NCBI RefSeq assembly: GCF_026262505.1
Contig: NC_067204.1
Location: forward strand, 12,604,522 to 12,668,521
Direction of reading: 5' to 3'
DNA: 64,000 nt
DNA from: Trichomonas vaginalis G3
Lineage: Eukaryota > Parabasalia > Trichomonadida > Trichomonadidae
A program made the position numbers and the translations under genes. Position 1 is the first letter of the stretch. Every line of letters begins with the position of its first letter. The notes beneath the pieces are model-generated. The model was not told the DNA's origin and did not search any database. It saw nothing but the letters and a program-made list of their open reading frames with translations. This document shows positions 58,632-64,000 of the stretch, piece after piece.

Positions 58632-59216
58632 TTAAAATGGTATGCCATATAGCTTCTTGAATTTGTTAAGAAGTATTTTAACGTATTTTCCATCTGTATC
58701 TCTAGCGTTTACATAAGCATAGCCTTCCTTAGTAAAATATACTTGTAATTTCCTATAGTTTACGCCGGTATAAAAGTAGAAAGAGTCTTGTTCTTCGCTA
58801 TAGTAGTAAAACTCAAACGTATGCTTACCATAGTCTCTAATTTCAATTGTTTCATCTTCTAGTTCGTCGACAAATTCGAATACAATATCTCCAAATTTGC
58901 TTATGTTCTTACTGTTTTCAGAACAAGTGACCCAACGCAAGTTTTCAAGTCTATTGTCGTTTCTTATACGGTTTATATGGTCTACACACGGTAAATTGTT
59001 AGGGTTCGGTATAAAATGAGTTGCAATGACGACATGTTTAAGATAGCGTTTTCCACTCATCCTCATAATAGCATATCCGTCATTTCCCTCCCATTCGCTT
59101 AAAACTCTTTTTGTCTTTTTCTTCCTTATTTCAAATGACTCACAACAGTGAATTTCATATTTCTCATCTAACAAACAAGTTTCCCAACGGTCTTCTCCAA
59201 CAAACTCAGCGTACAT
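58632..59216 (-). CDS. HNH homing-type endonuclease beside the polymerase, 194 residues
   Basis: Intact. The N-terminal 40 residues resemble a NUMOD4 element (WETCLLDEKYEIHCCESFEIR). The HNH nuclease is clear: HVVIATHFIPNPNNLPCVDHINRIRNDNRLENLRWVT, with H, DH and N-x-x-x-N-L in place (about 61-97), followed by a beta-rich tail. Such free-standing HNH genes in phages and viruses cut alleles that lack them and so spread by repair. Maverick A has no copy at the matching place (about 12882-12911), so this is an insertion polymorphism between the two. The nearest neighbours are unbroken by it: it lies in a spacer. Confidence 0.8.
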   Translation of the reverse strand: MYAEFVGEDRWETCLLDEKYEIHCCESFEIRKKKTKRVLSEWEGNDGYAIMRMSGKRYLKHVVIATHFIPNPNNLPCVDHINRIRNDNRLENLRWVTCSENSKNISKFGDIVFEFVDELEDETIEIRDYGKHTFEFYYYSEEQDSFYFYTGVNYRKLQVYFTKEGYAYVNARDTDGKYVKILLNKFKKLYGIPF

Positions 59217-59265
59217 TTCAAATAAAATAAAAAAATGTTTTTTTTAAAAAAAATGTTTTTTTCCT

Positions 59266-59849
59266 TTACTTAACATAACCACCTGCTGCCATAAGTCTTT
59301 GACGCCAACCCATACCAGCTAATGAAGGTTGACTTGGTTTAGTTTCCAAACTAAACTTTGGTTTTGGTTTATCTTCAGTTTTTGGTTTCTCTTCTTCTAT
59401 TGGTTTTTCGTCACTTTTCGGTTCTGCTGACTTTACTTCACTTGCAGGAACAGTTGTGTCGTCAACATCTTCATAAATATCATATGCCATTTGTTTTTGT
59501 TTTCCTTTCAACTTTTTGTGTTTGTTGTAAAGTTTAGAATATTTCGACTCTAAGTCAATGAGATGTTCTATAATGAACTGTTGGTCAGTGAAGTAAACTT
59601 TTCCATCTGTTGTCTCATAAACTCCTTCAGACTTCAATATTTTATTTGTGAGAGTCTGTTTCTTTTTTGAGATACTAGCCGTTCCATTTCTATGAAAAGT
59701 GACTTTATAGTTGGGGGTTGTATTTCCAGACCTGGCACTTTCTATTATTGAATTTTTCTCTTCATCTGTAAGTTCTTTGACAGGTTTGACAATGGTTCTG
59801 AACTTTTTGTTTGTGGTGTCAAATCTACCGTTTCAACTTCTTCGGTCAT
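59266..59849 (-). pseudogene. Charged, lysine/proline-rich Maverick protein of C (damaged)
   Basis: Counterpart of 12296-12881. It starts MTEEVETVDLTPQTK, has the SKKKQTLTNK block, the K/E/P linker and the C-terminal MGWRQRLMAAGGYVK. The C-terminal two thirds are open (59266-59637). It lies upstream of the polymerase, separated by the HNH gene. A terminal-protein-like role is only a guess from position. Confidence 0.45.
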
Positions 59850-60028
59850 TTTCATCTCAGTAAAAAATTTAGTTTGGTTTGTTTTCAACTGGTTGTTGAG
59901 GTTTTTTAAGTCGGTCTAAAACTTCCTGAGGTATAGGAAGAACTTGACAAACACGTGTTGTGTAACTGCTGGAAGTCGACAAATCCATCTTGAACCCATT
60001 TGTCTCAATGCTGTATTGTTCATTTCAT
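59850..60028 (-). pseudogene. Small Maverick gene remnant, copy C
   Basis: Matches 12125-12290 in A (MNNTALRKW-type start on the minus strand). The leader in front of it and of the gene at 59849 is again the same repeated sequence. Damaged; function unknown. Confidence 0.4.
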
Positions 60029-60439
60029 CTCAGTAAAAAACTTTACATTCCCCGTTTGAGGCGGTTGAGGTTGGTTATTGTTTACCCATTGTTGTGCATG
60101 GTTATATCCTCTGTTAAAGAATCTTTCACCTTGGTCCATATAGTGTCCTGCTTGGTTATAGTAGTCATTTGCTTTGTTATAGTAGTTTCCTGCTTGTGTT
60201 CTTACATTGTCCATCCATCCTTGAACTTTTCCTCTTGTTTCAGGATTTGGAATAAGATTTGTTGCATCTCGTGCTACATCCAACTTTCTGTACAGTTTGT
60301 ATAATAGGTTGTGCTTCTCTTTAAGTATACCTAATGTACTCAAAATCTTCCTTCCAACTCCAAATACACCTCTGGCTATTGTTCCCACTGCGGGTAAAAA
60401 TCTAGATGCGACTCCTGCTAATGCGCCAAATAAACCCAT
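60020..60439 (-). CDS. Amphipathic pVI-like protein of Maverick C, 139 residues
   Basis: Starts MGLFGALAGVASRFLPAVG as at 11704, then a basic segment and the N/Y/Q-rich repetitive tail. It is somewhat longer at the C-terminus than the A copy, overlapping the start of the next small gene. Its start is 17 bp from the integrase start, as in A. A membrane-active or capsid-lining role is inferred from composition. Confidence 0.55.
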   Translation of the reverse strand: MGLFGALAGVASRFLPAVGTIARGVFGVGRKILSTLGILKEKHNLLYKLYRKLDVARDATNLIPNPETRGKVQGWMDNVRTQAGNYYNKANDYYNQAGHYMDQGERFFNRGYNHAQQWVNNNQPQPPQTGNVKFFTEMK

Positions 60440-60456
60440 TTCTTATGGGTTAAAAA

Positions 60457-61409
60457 ATGACGAATCCAAACAAGGACCCTATGTTTCTAAGGCAACAAAG
60501 AAAGCACTCATGGTAAAAATCTTTAGTTCAACACCAAATGCTTGGTTTATGGATATCTTGGAAAACATTCCGAGAGTTAGAACAGATGGACCACATACTG
60601 GCTAATATTTGTTGGTCAAAACACAAGATACTGTGAAGCCATACCATTACAGTCCAAAAATATTTTAGATGTGAAAACTGCTTTGACAATATTCGTTGAC
60701 AAATACCATCCAACAAAACTGACATCTGACTATGAAAGTTCTTTCAAATCAGACGATATTAAAAACTATCTGCGTTCAAAAATGTAAACCAATATTTCAT
60801 TGTCGACCAAAACCATTCTGCTCTTGGTGTCATTGACGGTTGTATAAAAATGTTAAGAGACTTAAACCAACCACAAGGTGGTGAGGTAGATGAAATGTCA
60901 TATGACGACAATATAGACACTTCTCCATGGCAAAGATGAGACAAGTTTTAAATATTTACAATAGCCGTAAACAAAAAGGTTTGGGAAACCACTCCCCCGA
61001 AGAAATGAAAAACAACCCTGACTTAGAGAAAGACTATATATTTAACAATTTAGTCAAAAGAGACAAACAAGAAAGAATGCCGGGCTTCAAACTTCAGAAA
61101 GGAGATAAGGTAAAAATAGAAATACCTAAACGCGACCCATATGAAAATACTATTGACTATGACAACAACAAGTACCCGACAGGTACTCACATTCGTGTTC
61201 GTAAAATAGAAGAAGTATACAAGAGAATATTATGAAGTTTTAGGCAAACATGGCAAAATGTACAGACTGCAAGCAGAAGATAAAACGACTATTGTCAGAC
61301 CTCGTTTCAAACTTGTTAAGGTTCAAGGTGGTATACTTTCAAAGACAGTTCCTAACAAATATAAGACAACTCTGACGAATATGCTAAAGAAGTTGAAAAT
61401 GACGACTAA
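60457..61409 (+). pseudogene. Maverick C integrase, rve type (broken)
   Basis: Counterpart of 10732-11686. It starts MTNPNKDPYVSKATKK and shows WFMDILENIPR near the N-terminus and the basic LQKGDKVKIEIPKRDPYEN domain near the C-terminus. It converges on the fibre gene. Broken. Confidence 0.8.
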
Positions 61410-63134
61410 GCAATTCTATACCATGCACAAACTGTCATGTAAGGTGGCATGTATTTTTTACCTCGTCCCGTTGTTTGCGTATACCCTGAAACGCGATGTG
61501 TATGGTTTCCTCCTCCTCAGTGTTACTCCAGTAACAATCTATAGCAAACTTAACGTTGTCTTTAACATCATATCCTTTACCTTTTGTCATTGCTGACCAA
61601 TCCCAATATCTATGCTTATGCCAACCTGCTTGAGATGTACTTAAATCTACGTAGTGACTGTGTGCAGGTAAGTTTTCACCTGAAATCGTTTTACTTCCAC
61701 TGTTTCCTTTGAAGAGTTTGCACAATACAAAAACCTTTCGAGTATTTGTTCCCATGCACCAACACCAAACATTGCTTGAGGACCTCTTTCATCCATAGAT
61801 GTATAAATAGAACTACTGGGTTCATTAAATCAAACATATGAGATATTTAGGATTGTCTCTTTTTGAACTTAAGATATAGTGCAACTATTTCAGGTTTCTT
61901 CTGGTTTGTGTCAGAATATTTTTTATAATATAATCTTATGTTTTCAGGGTAGGTAAAGTCTTGACTATAATATTTATTCTGTCATCTTCATAGTATATAT
62001 TCTCGTTTTTTCTATTGCATTATATCTTTTATATCTATAATATTCTAAATATAATGTTTGCTTTTTTGGGTCTACATGTGGTGTTTTGTCGTCATCTCCA
62101 TACTTATAATAATATGGTGCTGGAGATGGGTCAGGCAATGTCATATCTGCCATTTCATAAACTCTTAAATATTTCTTTTGTTCGTCTCCATATAAGTTTA
62201 AGTAGCAGTTGTTGTCTAATGGAACTTTAACTTGTGTACCATCGTTCTTTATATAGCTTACATACATTTCATTGTTATTTTTCGGAATGAGTTTATACCG
62301 TATACCATTTTTTAAGGAATGTACAAACTCCCATCTAAAATATTTGTTTTCTTCATTGACAGAAAAGTCACCAACCATAGTTTCAATATTTTTTGTTGTT
62401 CAACTAAACTTTGGTATATTTCATTGACATATGTTTTATCTGCTTTCTTTTCAAGGCTAACGTTTAAGTCTGTTATTTCAGAAGATGTATGTGTATGTCC
62501 AACGTCACTTTTCCTGTTTAAGGTTTCTTGTAAGTTTGTAATATTTGCAATGGTATGTGTATGTCCAACGTCACTTTTCCTGTTTAAGGTTTCTTGTAAG
62601 TTTGTAATATTTGCAATGGTATGTGTATGTCCAACGGCACTTTTCCTGTTTAAGGTTTCTTGTAAGTTTGCAATATTTGCAATGGTATGTGTATGAGTCT
62701 TTTTAGAATATTCGTTTTCAGCTCTTGTCACTTCACTTGACATTTTATTGTCAACATATGTTTTGTCCGCTAGTTCAGGATGAGTATGTTCTTTCGTTGC
62801 ATAAGCTTTGTTAGCTCTTTCTTCTTCTTTTGCTATTGCATCGTCTACATACTCTTTGTCAGCTTTGTTGTCAACACTGCTTTCAAAAGAAGTTCATCTA
62901 TAGGTTTCTCGTTTAAGGTTCGTTTGTTGGATTTATACAAACAGTATGGTTCTTGTTGTCTTGAAACAGAAACTCATCTGTCATTGGGTTTAATGTCAGT
63001 TTTAAGCTTCCTTCTTTCAATGACTCAGATATCTTAGAATAGTTGAAAAGTTTTTGTTGTGTTCTTATTTAGAGCTTGTATAATGAGGTTGTCGGTTGTG
63101 TTGTATTTCTCATAGACGCTGTTTCATTTGACAT
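61410..63134 (-). pseudogene. Phage-type tail fibre of Maverick C (broken)
   Basis: The same fibre family as 9353 and 39181, with a C-terminal knob including SKTISGENLPAHSHY and a central domain (FSVNEENKYFRW, NNNEMYVSY) shared with element B. Its shaft differs from A: a 22-residue unit built on NLQETLNRKSDVGHTHTI is repeated about three times (about 62500-62700). Start codon 19 bp from the divergent gene at 63154. Broken. Confidence 0.75.
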
Positions 63135-63153
63135 TTTTTATTCTAGATAAAAT

Positions 63154-64000
63154 ATGCTTTCAATAGAAAAAGAAAATTCAAGAGTTGCTACAACTAAACC
63201 ATTAGATGAACTTTTACGAATGTCGGTCAAAAGTTTGAGACAGAGACCGTAAAGCATGAAGGCTATCGTTTTGACTACCCGTTAAGATGGTTAAGAGACC
63301 CATCCGTCACAAAAGCTATTGGCTTTCGTAGAATGAAGTTCATTTCAGAAGCCATACATGGTTTCCCATTTACGGTCGGTTTGAAGTTCGATACTATAAC
63401 AAAGAAAAACGTACGTATGAGAAATTTGAAACAGGGGAAAACTTTTACAAGGAATTTGCTTGTAAACTTAGAAACAACTCTTCAAGCTTTTCAAGAAAAA
63501 TAAACGATATCTATCTCGAATATGCAAACCAGTATACATTGACGAAGGAGAGTACCATCTCGATATTATATATGACAGGAAAAATGCAACTGTTTAAAAT
63601 CAATAAAATAGAAGACCTTGGAGAAAACGTTTATATTTCTACAAAATATAACAACTTGGCATGGCATAGATTTTTGAGGATGTTAAATCAGCCTGCATGG
63701 TATCCAGTACAAACCCGGACTATTATGAAGTCGAAAACCCTAATGGAACATATGAAAATGTTTTCGACTCAGATGCTATTATAGTTCATGCTTCATTTTC
63801 TGGTGCACAAAACTCTTTTTTGCTTGGCAAATGACTTTTACGAAAAAACCTAAAGCTATATGAACCACGAGTGGAAGTATTTCAGACTTTCAAGTATGGT
63901 TTACAACAGATGGAAGAAAGAGAATAGTTCCATTATACCATGCGTTTTACTTAGAACTTAGTTTTCATATACAACTACTATCGAACGGTAAAAATATAAT
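63154..64000 (+). pseudogene. VWFTT/LELSF-family gene beside the fibre, Maverick C (broken, cut by window edge)
   Basis: The counterpart of 8487-9334. It begins MLSIEKENSRVATTKPLDEL and shows traces of HASFSGAQNSFL and the FYLELSF-type end near 63960. It has more damage than the A copy. The sequence runs to or past the window edge. Confidence 0.55.

Larger units (their letters stand above)
42117..64000. mobile_element. Maverick/Polinton C, runs off the right edge, broken
   Basis: The same element class as Maverick A in the opposite direction: core-like gene first, then capsid, replication genes, reshuffled middle, polymerase, integrase and fibre. Its left end starts near AGGTAGTGGGGCCTCCAGG at 42117, with a second TIR-like end at 42205. 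The right end lies outside the window; by comparison with A some 2 kb or more is missing. Many genes are open (core, SCCG, penton-like, helicase, KilA-N, polymerase, HNH), and others are broken, perhaps fifteen to twenty breaks in all. Long near-identity to A points to recent spread. Confidence 0.9.

Overview
The window reads as nuclear DNA of a trichomonad, most likely Trichomonas vaginalis or a close relative. The host genes are intronless, sit in AT-rich spacers and have the short initiator element (TCA-Y-W-W) a few bases before the ATG. One of them is an ankyrin protein of the large DUF3447-type family of T. vaginalis, and the rest of the window is mostly giant Maverick/Polinton DNA, which is known to make up a large share of that genome.

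Layout. 1-6404 is host: the 3' part of a CFAP52-like WD40 gene, an ankyrin-repeat gene, a 426-bp near-perfect inverted repeat, and a Ctf18-type clamp-loader ATPase. 6650-30768 is Maverick A, with 146-bp terminal inverted repeats and a 5-bp target duplication. About 30.8-41.5 kb is element B, a much more diverged capsid-bearing Polinton-like element. Element B is itself interrupted at 34840-36548 by a 1.7-kb insert that carries a row of twelve unrelated hairpins and one small gene. 41.5-42.1 kb is host repeat, microsatellite and an A-run. 42117 to the window end is Maverick C, a relative of A in the opposite orientation that runs off the right edge.

The two Mavericks share a gene set: protein-primed family B DNA polymerase, retroviral-type integrase, SF3 helicase, packaging ATPase, double-jelly-roll major capsid protein, a penton-like protein, a large basic core-like protein, small amphipathic (pVI/pX-like) proteins, a phage-type tail-fibre protein, a KilA-N/T5orf172 protein and several unrecognised small genes. 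A also has a Dam-like adenine methylase; C also has an HNH endonuclease and a different gene beside the polymerase. The structural half is almost the same in A and C, while the middle is reshuffled. All three elements are fossils: A and C each have many genes open but roughly fifteen to twenty breaks apiece, and B has about five plus the insertion. A and C look young, because they are nearly identical over many kilobases; B looks older or at least from a distant lineage.

Most worth a second look: the tandem hairpin array in the insert (35146-35881); the near-identical phage-like fibre module shared by elements whose capsid genes are very different; the mirror-image repeat arrays with covarying palindromes around one Maverick gene; and start codons of divergent element genes only 17-20 bp apart. 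I saw no tRNA or rRNA genes and no CRISPR array.
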